Under the pieces are notes generated by a model. The model ran no database searches. It saw only the letters and a list, made by a program, of their open reading frames with translations, and was not told the DNA's origin. This document shows, piece after piece, positions 23,862 through 35,808 of a stretch of DNA of 64,000 bases (its first letter is position 1; each line of letters opens with the position of its first letter). The DNA is taken from positions 19,267,227-19,331,226 of the forward strand of contig JARWKL010000012.1 in assembly GCA_029961685.1 (NCBI GenBank), in the 5' to 3' direction. Position numbers and translations under genes: made by a program. This DNA is from Aristolochia californica. Lineage: Eukaryota > Streptophyta > Magnoliopsida > Piperales > Aristolochiaceae.

Positions 23862-24007
23862 ATGCGGATGATGTGACAATTGCAGTATTGAAGGAGTTGC
23901 CTCCTCTACAAGAGAAAAATCAATCAAGGGAAAGATTTGGAGATCAGTTCATAGGGGGAAATGGGCGAGGAACAACTAGCATGAAGAGAAACAATTATAG
24001 TTTGTAA
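23862..24007 (+). pseudogene. Exon-like captured fragment, parent gene unknown
   Basis: After an acceptor-like TTACTTGCATGTCAG the frame reads GNADDVTIAVLKELPPLQEK, then a Ser/Arg-rich FGDQF, then GGNGRGTT, ending in a stop at 24,005. The composition (charged helix followed by a Gly/Arg-rich tail) looks like the C-terminus of a nuclear or RNA-binding protein, possibly an RG-rich helicase, but I cannot identify it. It sits inside the TIR element. Confidence 0.35.
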
Positions 24008-24409
24008 ATTTATAATGGATTTATAGTTTTTATTTGGGTGATTGTAAATTGATAGCGATATTTCATTTAATTTTGTTGTGTTTAATTATTGTATGGAGTT
24101 TATTTATAATGTTATGCAGTGTATGGAGTGTTTAGACTATTTTATGGAGTGTATATAAACAATTTCATGGAGTGTTTATGGAATATATAGACAATTTTAT
24201 GGAGTGTTTATGCAGGTATTATGTATATTGATTATGCCCAATTTTAAGTAGAGGTCATGCCCAATTTTATACAGGTATTATATACATAGATTATGCTCAA
24301 TTTTAAGAAGAGGTTATGCCCAATCTTATACATGTATTATATATATATATAGGTTATGCCTAATTTTATGTAGAGGTCATATCCAATTTTATGTAAAATG
24401 TATATAGAC

Positions 24410-24542
24410 AACGACGATTGCAATGGTCTTGAGGATGTGGGTAGCCAAGTAACATGCTTTTGGAGGCAGAGTGCATTAGAATCCACAAGAGCCGCATAAT
24501 TTCGAGATGCCATATCGACTTCCATGTGGAACGATAAATGAT
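24410..24542 (+). pseudogene. C-terminal remnant of PIF/Harbinger transposase
   Basis: Reads NGLEDVGSQVTCF, then RQSALESTRAA, a stop, FRDAISTSMWNDK and a stop. This matches the C-terminus of the minus-strand transposase at 38,566-38,700 almost residue for residue. The non-coding DNA after it also matches. It is the only coding trace left of the transposase in this element. Confidence 0.8.
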
Positions 24543-25128
24543 GGTTGTATCTTATTACTTTTGAACATGCGTCGTTTATATGTACTAAACTTGTAACTTG
24601 ATGATTTTAATATTAAAGGCACGAACTCGTTATTAGAATAATTTTTTTTTAGGTTATTAATAAAGTTGTATATGTATTTATTTATTATTTTTGTTCAGTT
24701 TTATTACTATATTAAACTTCATATTTAAGTCTCTGGTAAATAAAATATAATTAAAGTATGCATTTGATTAATTAATTACTTTTAATTTTGTCAAAATATA
24801 TTATTAATTAATACCATGTAAAAAATTTATCTTATGTTATTAATATAATATTTTTTATTCATTAATCATATTTATTTTTTATTTACTCTATTGTATTAGT
24901 GATTTAATAGTGGTAATTAAAATATTGTTAACTCAAACACTTGGTTTAATTAACTTATTTTTATAATTAATAAAATTAATGGTTTTAAATTTTGAAGATG
25001 AAGATGAAGATGTACTTGTCCACACTAACACCCTATTTCGAAGATTTCGAAGATGAACTTGTCTACGCTAACACCCATTTCGAAGATGAAGATGAAGATC
25101 AAATTTCCAGTTTGTTGACTAACCCCCC

Positions 25129-25939
25129 CCATAAAAAAATCTTGCAAATTCACTTTCAAAAGTGCTTGCACATTACAAATCTCTCTCCAAATTCAAGTCT
25201 TTCCTTCTTGGCTCAAACTCAACCGTATCGGGTATGATCTCTTTGTGTACATTGATAGCTCCAAACTTTGTTCACTAAAAACCTTTATTGTAAATCTTTC
25301 CCCAAATTCAAACATCTCCTTCTTGGCTCAAATTTGCCCTTATTGGGTATGATCCCCTTGGATACATTGATGGCTCCAAACTCTGTCCATCGAAAACCCT
25401 TACTGCAAATCTCTCCCAAATTCAAGCCTCACTCCTTTTGTTCAAATTCGCCCTTATTGGGTATGATATCCTTGGGTATATTGATGGTTCTAAACTCTGC
25501 CCAAATTTTTTTTTAAATAATCTTTTATTCCTTTTTCTACAAGCAAGGGAGAATAAAAAAGAGGAAAGCCCATCTTCACCTCCCATTGGCCTAGCAAGGT
25601 AGGACTAGGAGCTGCCTTGCCCCTCTTGCTTTAATGAATTTTGTGAACAATATTTATTACATTTGATAACGTTCCCTTCGCTGTTCAGTCTACCGCCCTT
25701 TGTCGCCCATTTGCTCTCATCTTTTAGACTTTTCCTTTCCAGCATTTAAAAAAACAGTCGGAGGGGAAGAAAGCAAGAGAGAGCCCGATTTCCCAGATTC
25801 TTTCCTCTCTGCGAGTTTTGCTTCGTACGTCGGTAAACTTCTCGAACCCTTCATGTTGCTGTTGCTCGTCAAGACCCAGATCTAGTTTTCTTTCCTGATT
25901 CTTCCTCGCACCGCGGATTGCTCTCCGAGGCCCAATTTG
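25129..25939. other. Small direct repeats, then RABC upstream region
   Basis: 25,160-25,500 contains three diverged copies of a ~85-115-bp unit with AAATCTCTCCC(A)AATTCAA, CTTGGCTCAAA and TTGGGTATGAT motifs (starts about 25,176, 25,290 and 25,405). From about 25,690 the DNA becomes pyrimidine-rich and is probably the promoter and 5' UTR of the RABC gene. Confidence 0.5.
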
Positions 25940-28900
25940 ATGGATTTATCAACCAGTCAGGCTCCGGAATTCGATTATTTGTTCAAATTATTGTTGATCG
26001 GTGATTCTGGGGTTGGGAAGAGTAGTCTTCTTTTGAGGTTTACCTCGGACACATTTGAAGATCTTTCGCCGACGATTGGTACGTTTTTTCTTTTATGATC
26101 ATCATCTTCCTAAGGTTTTTCTGCGGTTTGATGCATTACTATCTGGAGTTTGACTTTTTCCTCGATTTTTTAATATATAATCCAGTAAATGAGGCTAGCA
26201 TTGTTTCTCACATTGTGAATGGTGAAAGAAAAGTTTGATGCGGGGAAGCGAATCATTTAAAACATCATTTATGGTTATCCTAACTGCATTGCTGTTTATT
26301 ATCTTCGATACCCGATGCTACATTCTAGAATCAGGAAAAAGTGGATGGAGATCATAATAATTGCATTTTAAGTTATTTTAAGTCTTATTCTTGTGCATGT
26401 TTGTAGCTTCTCCATTTGCCAATGTTTTTATTGCAAGACCTAATCAACATTCCTTATTTGTGTTTAGCTATATGAATGTCTGTGTACTTGATATGTGGGT
26501 TCTGAGTTGAATGGGCCTAATGTCTAGTACCTCTGATACACCATCTGTAACGATTGTTTCCAATCCGATCATTATAGGCTAGGAACTGGAAAACTAAAAA
26601 AACGGGAACCTCTCTGAAACATTCTAGGTGTATGAATTGAGATTGCTTATCACTATTCTCTCCAGAACCTTCAGAAAATCCCTATACTTTTTCTTGAATG
26701 AAGATTTAGTGTGTTTGTCTCGCTTTTTTGTCGGTACCACTTTTTTGTCATTGCTCTTAGCTTATCTATCCTTAATGTAGGTGTTGATTTTAAAATAAAA
26801 ATGGTTACCCTTGGAGGCAAAAGATTGAAGCTGGCTATTTGGGACACAGGTAATTTCATCTTGTTCTAGTTAGTATAACTGTTATATTTCTATAATTAAT
26901 TTTTTGCAACTCATTGCTAATTTAATTTGGTCAAGTATTGTTTGTATTTTTTTCCATTTCCTTCCTTCTTGTTTTGATCAATGCATGCTGTTTCTATCAA
27001 TATATCTGTTCATATGTATCCATGCTATTCTAGCCATTCTGTCAATATATCCTGTTAATTTATATCTGTCCTATGCTAGACATTTCTACTATTGTGCCTT
27101 TTCATTTTTATTTAGGTTTTGAATACCATACTTGCAGATCAGGCCAATGTCCGAACTGTTAGATTCTGCATTAAGAAAAAATAAAGATAGGTTAGGCCTA
27201 AAATAACCATCTGGAGGGCACGTTTTTCTATCTTATCTTTCTGCCTCTGTATTAACCTTAACCTTATGTTCCACCTGAGAAAAGTGACATTGGCTATGAT
27301 TAATGTAAGCTGCTTTAGTGTCAGTATCGAAGCTTTTTTGACAACATCTTTCTCTTATTGAAGCTCTTTGACAACATTTCTACTTTTTATTTAAATTATC
27401 ATTTACTTTTCTGATGTTTCTTTTCTCTTCCTTTGGACTTTACAAAATTGCGCAGTACTCAAAAAAAATGTGAAAAAAGTCTGTTCAGAAATGAATTGCC
27501 TATCAACATGAATGCCCAAGTCTCTGAAAGAGTTTTTCAGTTGTGAATGATGTCACTAATAGTAATGATGGAAGGAAACTCTAGGAATAAAAATTTGAAT
27601 AGCCTTTCTTATTATAAATCTTAAATTTCTGTAGGAGTTGAAATATTCACTAGTCAATATCTAGGTTGATTGAGTTGTTTCTGTAGGGGCTTAGGTAGAT
27701 GATCACCAATGGTTATCGTAGTTGTGGGCTACTATGAAGACATTGGTGATGTAAGAAAGGGGAGAATGTGACTTTCCAGTGTTTTCCTTATTGTGAGATG
27801 AGAAAATATATTCACCTTTCTTCCCTCTTATTCTAAAATCAGATGAATATGAAGGAACCTTTCTTATTGAAAAAGTGACAAGAATACCAGAAATATGGTT
27901 GACAACAGATGTTTTTAACTCCATAATTTTTATTGATATAGTGTTGCAAAAATATGCTCACAGTACCTGTTTGTAGAATGCTACTCATCAATCTATGATG
28001 ATCGAGTTTAAGTTGTTCATGTTGACCATAACTAAGATTAAAGAGCTACACATTATTTAATAGGGCTTATTTTTTTGGTAAATAGTCACCTCACAACTCC
28101 ATGTGTCGGATGGTCGCCAAGAATGTTATTTAATGAGAAATTATTTATGTGATAACCTAGTTTAAAAGATGCTCTCCCTACCAAATCCTTCTACAATGAG
28201 TCACTTTTTGTTCTAGGGTGCGTGTGTGTGTGATTTTTTTTATTACGATTATTATTTTTTTAAGAACTCTTGCCTTTTAGCTCCTCAGGAGTTTTGGGGT
28301 ATCCTATATGCAACCAACACCCAAAAAGAAGGAGAGAAAATTCTAAATGAGGTCTGACATCTAGGTGGTGTGATTTGCACGGGTAATTCTAAAAAGGAGT
28401 AAACGTGTTACAAATTATGGTTTTATTATCTGATAGATTTAGCAATCGTCTCAGGGTAAAACTGATTGATTGCTTTTGCATTAAACTAAATAGATTAGTG
28501 TAGTTACCTTGCATGAAACTATCCTGAAATTGTTGAGTGGGAAAAAGTTTCACGTTGAAAAATGAGAAGAAAAGTTATGGGTTGTAAGGCTGAGCAATAG
28601 GCCTCTTAAGAGGCTAGTCATCTTGGGATAGAACTGGGCTCAACCCAAAAATCCAACATCATATAAGGGCAGGTTGTGTGTGGGCTAAGGCCCAGTTTGT
28701 GCTTCCCAGGTTATCTCCGTGTTGTGGGCTCTATGAAGGAGTTTGTGTGCCCCGTTAGAGGGTTTGTGCGTACTTCACAGACCCATTATGTGTAAGTCTG
28801 GACGTGACGGGAAGTGTTGAGCAGGAAAAAGTCCCACATTAAAAAATGAGAAGAAAAGTTAATGCGTTATAAGGTTGAGCAATATGCCTCCTAAGAGGCT

Positions 28901-31900
28901 AGTCATCTTTGGATAGAACCGGGCTCAACTAAAAAATCTAATAAAAAAAAAATGAATCTAGTGGAATTTCGAATTTCTGGTAGACTCTATTGCAGAAAGA
29001 TCCTAGAAAATAACATGTTGCTGCTGTTCATTTTCTTAGTAGAAACAAGGACTAAAAATATGTTTTGCTTATCCTGCAGCTGGACAGGAGAGATTCAGAA
29101 CATTAACAAGCTCATACTATAGAGGTGCACAGGGGATTATAATGGGTAATCTCATGTTTCTTTTTTCTTTCAGTAATTCCTTTTTTCTTTTTTTTTCTTT
29201 TTTTTTTCTGGGGTGGGGGTGTGTACTCCCAAAGAGATCCTAGTTTTTCTAGGATCAGTTTTCTTTAGGGATGGAACAGACTGTAGATGCGTTGCAGTTT
29301 GTGTTCTAAATACTCTTAGATTTTCTAACCTGAAAATTATTGATTCCATTATTTTCTTTCAACTTTTGCAGTTTATGATGTAACAAGACGAGAAACATTC
29401 ACTAATCTCTCCGATATATGGGCAAAGGAAATTGATTTGTATTCCACTAACCAAGACTGCATCAAGATGCTAGTTGGAAACAAAGTTGATAAGGTAAATT
29501 TTTTACCTTTCAATTTAAATGAATTGAGGAGGTGGCATCTCTTAGTTGGTACTTTCAGGTAAAGATCCTCATGGTGCACTTATGCCATATTTACTACATT
29601 GTCCTGTGTACGAAGTTGTAGGGTCCTCTGTGGGTTCAACATGATGCTATTATTTCCCTCTGGAAAATCCTGCTCATCTGACCGACCTTGTTCAAGTCAG
29701 GAGGCTGAAAGAAGAATGACCATCATGTATCAGTTCTTGCTGATCTGTTAGATTGCTAAATTCTACAGAATCAAGCTAGTTGATGTTTCAGTTTTATTCA
29801 GGGAAAAAATGGATGGTAAGAAGTGGAAGATTTAGTTGGTTGGTTGACCAGGGCTGGCTTGAACTATCATTTTCAAAAAAAAAAAAAAAAAAAAAAAAAA
29901 AACTGACTAAGGACCATTTGTGTTGCCATAGGAAAACAAAGTGACGGGAAAATCGTTGCCCCTTTGACTAATTTTCTGATTGGAAAGTTTTCTTATTGGA
30001 AAAAAATCCCTTTGACTGGTTTTCTTACGCTTGTGCCATCATAGTAAACAACTGGAAAATGAGTTATAGTGTTCTTGTTTACTTTAAAAATAAAATAGTT
30101 TCTTAGGAAAATAGGAAAGGGTTGAAATAAGAGATGAGTGATCAAGAAAGTGCTTCTAGGTGTACATAGTTTCCTTTTGGAGCAATAGGAAACTCATTTT
30201 CCTATACTTCTTAACATTTTTTTTAGGCAAGAGGAATCAAATGGAAAATTTTCCCATCCTCAAAAATGGCACTAACGCCAGAAAATTTTGGTCAACTTGA
30301 AAACTTTTTCATGGCATTTTTTCCTATACTTTCTGCTTGGCACAAACTAGTGAGTGTTTTTCAGAATGTCCAGTAATGGTGATCAAATTTTGCTTAGTTC
30401 TGAAGGCTGTTTTGGTTCCTGAAGTTCGGAAACATTATTCAGTCTAGTCTTTTCAGGATGAAAGCCATCTATTTAGTCACTATCAAGTCTATGTGGAAGA
30501 CAAAGTGAAAGCTAGAAGGGACTTCAACAAATTGTGTAATTCAGCAGAAAGAGGGTTAAAATGGTCTGTTCTGGAAGGGTATCCCAATTCATGGGAAGGA
30601 CCACCTTAATACAGCTTTTCAATTCCATGACCACAATTAAAAGATATTATTCCAGGACTAAACTTGTATTAGTTCATAGTTACTGGCCCATTTTGAAGAA
30701 CTCCAAATGACAGGAAGGTTCTTATCCTAATGTATTGGGACTTTTCTATATTCACTGGATGGCTTTGTGATAAAAGATAAAACTTGTTTCTATTTTCAGG
30801 AAAGCGAAAGGGTTGTTACAAAGAAAGAAGGAATCGATTTTGCAAGAGAATATGGATGCCTTTTCCTTGAATGCAGTGCAAAAACTCAAGTTAATGTTGA
30901 GCAGTGCTTTGAAGAACTTGTTCTGAAGGTATGTCAATTCTTTAGTGTTTATATGCATATAGTGTTGTTTAAAGGAGCAAGAATTCAATAATATCATTTA
31001 ATTGGCGTAGGTCTTGGTGTTCAGTTTATAGCAATAATACCACATGAGCACTGTACCTCATTGAGAACCCAATCCACGCCAATCAGTCTTGTTAATCTGT
31101 CCAGCATGGCTCGATTGTGATAGTTTATTTGGTAACTGCATTCCGAACTTAACATCATAAGAAAGTATATATGGATTCTCGTCATACTTAATCTGTTCCA
31201 TTTTTGCAAGCTTGTTGGGTCATCCATTCTGCAACTCCCACTGGAGAATACTTCTGTCAATGTAGTGAAGTCATCTCATAGAAAAATAGCAGTATCTGTG
31301 AAGGTAGAAATAAGCATGAAAACTGCTTTTGTGTTCACATCAGCCTTATGCCACTTAATCTTGGTAATTTTTTTCCAGCTAGCAAGGAAATTCTTGATTC
31401 TAGTTTTGGTGGTAGGCTGGTTGATTTTCCCTAATATTTTAGAAATCTTTAGAACATTAATTTTATCTATTCTTACTAAGAAGATATCTAGGTACTGTTG
31501 GACAAAACCAAGAAAAGACCTAGTATTAACAAAATAGTGCGTGTTCTTCAAACTCCACAATTTTGAGTATAATTTCATGTGGAGTAATATCTATAAATGA
31601 AAGGAATCTGCAAACCGGACATTCCATAACTAGGGCAGCATGTGCTGAGGGAGCAGAAAATTCTCCAGATGTATCTGCAGTCCAAATATGCTTATGTTCA
31701 CCTCTACTAATAAAATAAAATTGATTAAGCAACTGCATGAGATGGCCCTAAAGCTTCCGGAATAGAACAATTATTGCAAGTCCAGGTTCTACTTTAAGCA
31801 TTTAACAATTTGGCATGAATGATGACTGCAGATCTTGGATACATCGAGCTTGCTGGCAGAGGGCTCATCTGGTGTGAAAAAGAACATTTTCAAACAGAAG

Positions 31901-31936
31901 CCACCACCTGATCCAGCAACAAGTGGCTGCTGTTAA
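25940..31936 (+). CDS. RABC: RABC (Rab18-type) small GTPase, six exons
   Basis: Ras-superfamily GTPase of the plant RABC group, counterpart of animal Rab18, acting in vesicle or ER/lipid-droplet/peroxisome-related trafficking. Exons: 25940-26078, 26781-26849, 29080-29145, 29372-29493, 30800-30928, 31832-31936; 630 nt, 209 aa, all GT-AG. Visible: P-loop G21-DSGVGKS-S28, switch I Thr45 in SPTIG, WDTAGQE with catalytic Gln72, NKVD at 128-131, ECSAK at 156-160, the Rab signature YYRGAQGII, and a C-terminal double cysteine (208-209) for geranylgeranylation. Length and ends are typical and no residue is missing. The subgroup (C1 versus C2) is not certain. The second intron is 2.2 kb and carries a TRIM-like element; the fourth (1.3 kb) holds a 26-nt A tract. 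Confidence 0.95.
28531..28943 (+). mobile_element. TRIM-like element in RABC intron 2
   Basis: Two direct repeats of about 128 bp, 28,531-28,658 and 28,815-28,943, each begin TGTTGAGyrGGAAAAAGT and end near AATC(C/T)AA(C/T)A. They share GAGAAGAAAAGTTA and GAGGCTAGTCATCTT blocks and flank only about 156 bp of non-coding DNA; a GACGGGAAG purine stretch lies just before the second copy, like a polypurine tract. The size and TG...CA-type border fit a terminal-repeat retrotransposon in miniature. The repeats differ by roughly 15%, so the insertion is old. Target duplication not clear. Confidence 0.65.
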
Positions 31937-32754
31937 ATTCATGGACGGGTTCACCAATGGCATGGTGGTTATGGTATTGGACTTTCCCCTTTCATGATCC
32001 TGCAGATGTACTCCGTTTGGAATATGAAATTGTAAATTCAGTCTCAAGATGGTGCACTTTGTTGATTTTACTATTATCATGAAAAGCAACTATATTATAT
32101 TTATGCATCTCATTTCCTTTTCTGTCTTGCTTGTCAGTACCCAATGCTGGGCTTTCTCGCCCTCAAGTAGAAAAACAAAAAATAAAACAAAAAAAGGACT
32201 TCACATTCACTACAAATGACTTAGACCATTAGTAGGGGAGGCACTAAGCTAAATTAACTCGGGAACGTTCCAACTCGGGTAAAAAAATCAGTTTAATTCA
32301 ATTTTTTTTTAAGTTCAAACTTGAAATAAAGTTCATTAAATATAATAAGTCGAGTTCGAGATTTTTCAACCTTTAAGAAAATATTTTATACCCTGCTCTC
32401 ATCAATTCTCACTTTAGTTGTTGATAATTGTACTTATTTTTGCCAAATCTCAAAGATGACCAACCATTTAACCCTTTTTGGTTCCTCAATATTCCAATGG
32501 ATCAAGACGGAACAAGTGTTATTGATTGAGAAATCTATTAAACTAATTATTTTAGTCCTCTATAATAACGTGTAATTTAATCATACCCAGTTCAGAATCA
32601 AATTTTCTCTTTTTTAGTAAGTTCGAGTTCGATTTAGCACTGTTCAAGCTGTTCTCGACTCGTTAGCCATCCACACGTAGAATTCTGAGAAGATATTAAT
32701 GGTTATCCATGCGCAAAAACAAAAGAAAGCTGTGTTCCATTTTGGATTTTGGGA
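31937..32754. other. Intergenic, no gene
   Basis: Includes the RABC 3' UTR. No domain recognised. A TCGAGTTCGAG / AAGTTCGAGTTCGAT pair of short motifs at about 32,350 and 32,621 suggests an old repeat. Confidence 0.35.
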
Positions 32755-34866
32755 ATGTTTGCCTCCATATTCCGTCTTCCCCCTCTCTCTGCAAAAGCTC
32801 AGGGCACGGGAATTGGAACTCCCTACTTAATTCCAATGACCACAAGGCGGGTTTTCTTGCTCTCTTTACCCCTCTCCTCATTTATGCTGAACACCATTCC
32901 GCTACTTTCAGCTCCACTCCCCAAATACGACCCCCTGACCCCTTCTGAGAAGGAAGCCAGTACTGTGCTGTCTCGTAGGATATCCGAAGCAATCGAATTG
33001 CTAGAGAAAGGCAAAGAGTTGCAGGCACAGGGAGATTTCCTCCATGCCCTCGATTACTTTACCCAGGTAGCTATTCATTACTTTCTCTTAAGCCCCATGC
33101 TAGATTCTGGGTTGCAAGTTGGTGCGATTTTATAGACTTCTCTAGTTTTTCGTTTTTTATTACTTACGAAATTTTTTGATTAACCCACTTTGAATTGTGG
33201 GTCTTCTTTTAATTATGTGATTTGTGGTAGAACTTAGGAAATTTTGTGGGCTCGAATTGGGATTCTACTGTTTCTCAAGTAATTAGTTAATGAATCTTTG
33301 TGAACTTGTTTTCGGGCAACTGGAAAATTAAAAATTCATAATATGGTGTATATGTGAAAGTCGCCGTTATTTTGTATGGCAACTTGAAAGCCTTCCACCG
33401 TTTCAGGCTTCCTTGAACTATGTAGACTTAACAGTCACTTGGGTTACTCACTTACGGCATGGTTGGTATTGATATATTTGGTTCGAGAAACTGGCTTCCA
33501 TGAATAACACAAAAACATAAATTCTAAGATGCTACATTAGGGAATTCTGTAAGGAAGAATGACTAGGAATATTTTAGATTGTTAAGAAATCTGGCCTCCT
33601 AAAACCGATGCACAGTATTCATTTTCCTGTCTTGTTCATGTGAAGAAGGCAAGAATGATTAGTTGTAGACAGTGAGCTCTGTTGTGGTTTTATACCAGCT
33701 GCAAAGCCTCCACTGATGTAGGTGTAAGGTGAGATGGATGTAGTCTATGTCTGCGCTAAACTGTGGAATCTTTCTAAATTGTCCTTTTCATGAATCATAT
33801 TTAGTTCTGACCAGGACAGCAATACGAGTAGACAGACTCAGCTCAATGAGTTATCGATGATTATGGTCTTCATATCTGTTAAAACCGTTAGGCTTAAGGT
33901 TTTCTGCTTACATGTTGAGAGGAAAAAGTAGTACATAGTGTGAGCAAATACTAGTATCAAACGTGAATATGTTTTAAAAGAAAGAAAGTCTATCAAAATC
34001 TTATGCTGTCATAGTAGAAACATGCTTTTCTTTTCTTCTCTGTCCTGCTTTGCTGTTGTGCATGCAATGCAGTAGTCCTCGGTTGCTTTATGAATTTATA
34101 TGCTGTGATGGGGGTTGTGAGTAGCTAAAAAAAAAAAAAAAAAGGAGTTGCCTTGAAGCAGAGGCATGTAATGGATTCCTGAATGGACCCATACATGTGA
34201 GGGTGAGTGGATCCTATTCAAGCAACCACTCACAAGATTCTATTTCTGAGTTACAGCAAATGTCAACCCCTGTTACTGTTATTCTTCAAATGTTTATTTT
34301 GGTCTAATTGCTTCAGGTGGTGAAAGACTATAAGGACTTAGCACTATCCGAGTACGCGCGAGTAGGGAGAGCACTGGCCTTGTATGAAGTGGGCAACAGA
34401 GAGGAAGCAATTGCAGAGATGGAGGATGTTTCCATTTCTCTGAAGGGATATCCAGGTGGGGGTTGGTCTTCAGTTGAATTAAAACATGAAGCTAATGCTT
34501 GCTACTGACACAGTCAAGAATTCAAATCGAATATCATCTTCTTAAAGTAGCAAGTTGGGAAAGAATGCACAATTGGATAAATGAATAACCAAGCAATGCT
34601 ATTGAAAACAAAAACAAATAAACTGATAGTTGATTTTATAGATCAATCTCACTCTGTTGCAATGTCTTTTCGTTTTTGCAGAAGTTCATGCGGCTCTTGC
34701 TGCAGCATTGTATGCAGATAAGCATGCACCCTTACTCGCCGAAAATCAATTCACAATAGCCACTCTGCTCGATCCCCACTACACCGATCTTTCTTATGTT
34801 AAAGAGACCAGGCATTGGCCTCCAAGCCTTATTAATTCTTTGCAACACTTCATCACACTATCTTAG
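32755..34866 (+). CDS. TPR-domain protein, likely thylakoid lumen, three exons
   Basis: Exons 32755-33066, 34317-34455, 34682-34866 (636 nt, 211 aa, GT-AG). I chose the ATG at 32,755; an in-frame TTG six bases earlier is not a plant start. Residues 1-27 look like a plastid transit peptide (Ser/Lys/Arg-poor in acids). They are followed by twin arginines R31-R32 in TTRRVFLLSL, a hydrophobic stretch to about residue 51 and SAPL, a possible lumen processing site: a Tat-type thylakoid-transfer signal. The mature part has TPR-like helices: AIELLEKGKELQAQGDFLHALDYFTQVV, then YARVGRALALYEVGNREEAIAEM, then EVHAALAAALY. Relatives are annotated as lumenal TPR proteins; a partner is not predictable. Intron 1 is 1.25 kb. 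Confidence 0.85.
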
Positions 34867-35808
34867 AACTTTCTTCCACTGATCAAGTACACAGCTAATG
34901 TTCATACAACAAAATGAATTTTGCATAAAAGTGATTGTCTACCTGTTTCTTATATTGTTGTTGTTCTTCTTCTTGTTCTCTGAGTTTATGATGCTGGAGC
35001 TGAAGCAACAGTCTTGAGTTCATTGCTACATTGCTAATGATATGTACAGTTTACCTGTAGTAAACTGAAACTCTTTTCTTCTTATGAGCTGCTCTCTTGG
35101 GAATTTTGCAAATCTGTTTCCAGTTAGAAATGGATTTCTTGGCAGCACTAGTGCGCCTCTATCTCTTGGGAAAAAAGGGTTATCTCCGCAGAAAGCCGTT
35201 GAATTTATACAACTATCATAAATTATTTTATGAGAGATTCATTTTTAAATATTTTGATGTTAAACGACTCAAATTTCATATGATTCTGTAATTCACATTA
35301 GTGTGATAAAAATGTAAAAAAACTTATTTCTAAAAATTAAAATTTGATTATGTGAAAAAAATTAATCTTTTATTGGTGGAATCGGCAGTTGGTAGCAATT
35401 CTCAAGGACTATCGAGTTACCCGTCAAACCTGTCTTCGACGCCGGCAGTTGGATTTTAGATGATCTGTTGATAAGGAATTCATTCTCTGTGCTTAATTTT
35501 GTAATAAAATGATAGGAATCGGAAACACAAAACGGAAATTTTGCCTGTTAAAACCAAGAATGATCGTTCTCTCCGTTTTCCTTTTTTGTTTTCCTGTTCT
35601 GAGAGCTTCTCAAGTTCTTGGAAGAGCTTGTGCATTGGATATCCTAAACATTTCATTGATACAAGACAAATTTATGGGGAATATTACATATGTGAGATTC
35701 ATCTGCAAATAACTTTTAAAAGGGGAGAAGAAAAGAAGAAGAATAATCTCTAAGAATTGCAGATTTCAGAAGGTGTACAAAGGTATCCAACGAAGGGTTT
35801 AAATTTAA
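34867..35808. other. Intergenic between convergent genes
   Basis: Contains the 3' ends of the TPR gene (plus) and the membrane-protein gene (minus). No further gene seen. Confidence 0.4.

Larger units (their letters stand above)
21801..25128 (+). mobile_element. Deleted Harbinger-type TIR element carrying foreign pieces
   Basis: Left end GGGGAGTTAGTCAAC at 21,801 pairs with GTTGACTAACCCCCC ending near 25,128; ATA flanks both sides and may be a 3-bp target duplication. Near the right end, 24,410-24,540 encodes the last residues of the family transposase, and 24,540-24,990 matches in reverse the subterminal DNA at 38.1-38.58 kb. The transposase body is absent. The middle holds a pyrimidine-rich segment (22.0-22.5 kb), telomere-like repeats (22.6-23.15 kb) and an exon-like piece (23.86-24.0 kb), suggesting capture of unrelated DNA by a deleted copy. 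Confidence 0.7.

Noticed and set aside
32709..32948. Alternative first exon starting MRKNKRK for the TPR gene
   Set aside because: Wrong frame relative to the conserved TPR part; the start at 32,755 leads into it directly and gives a sensible targeting signal.
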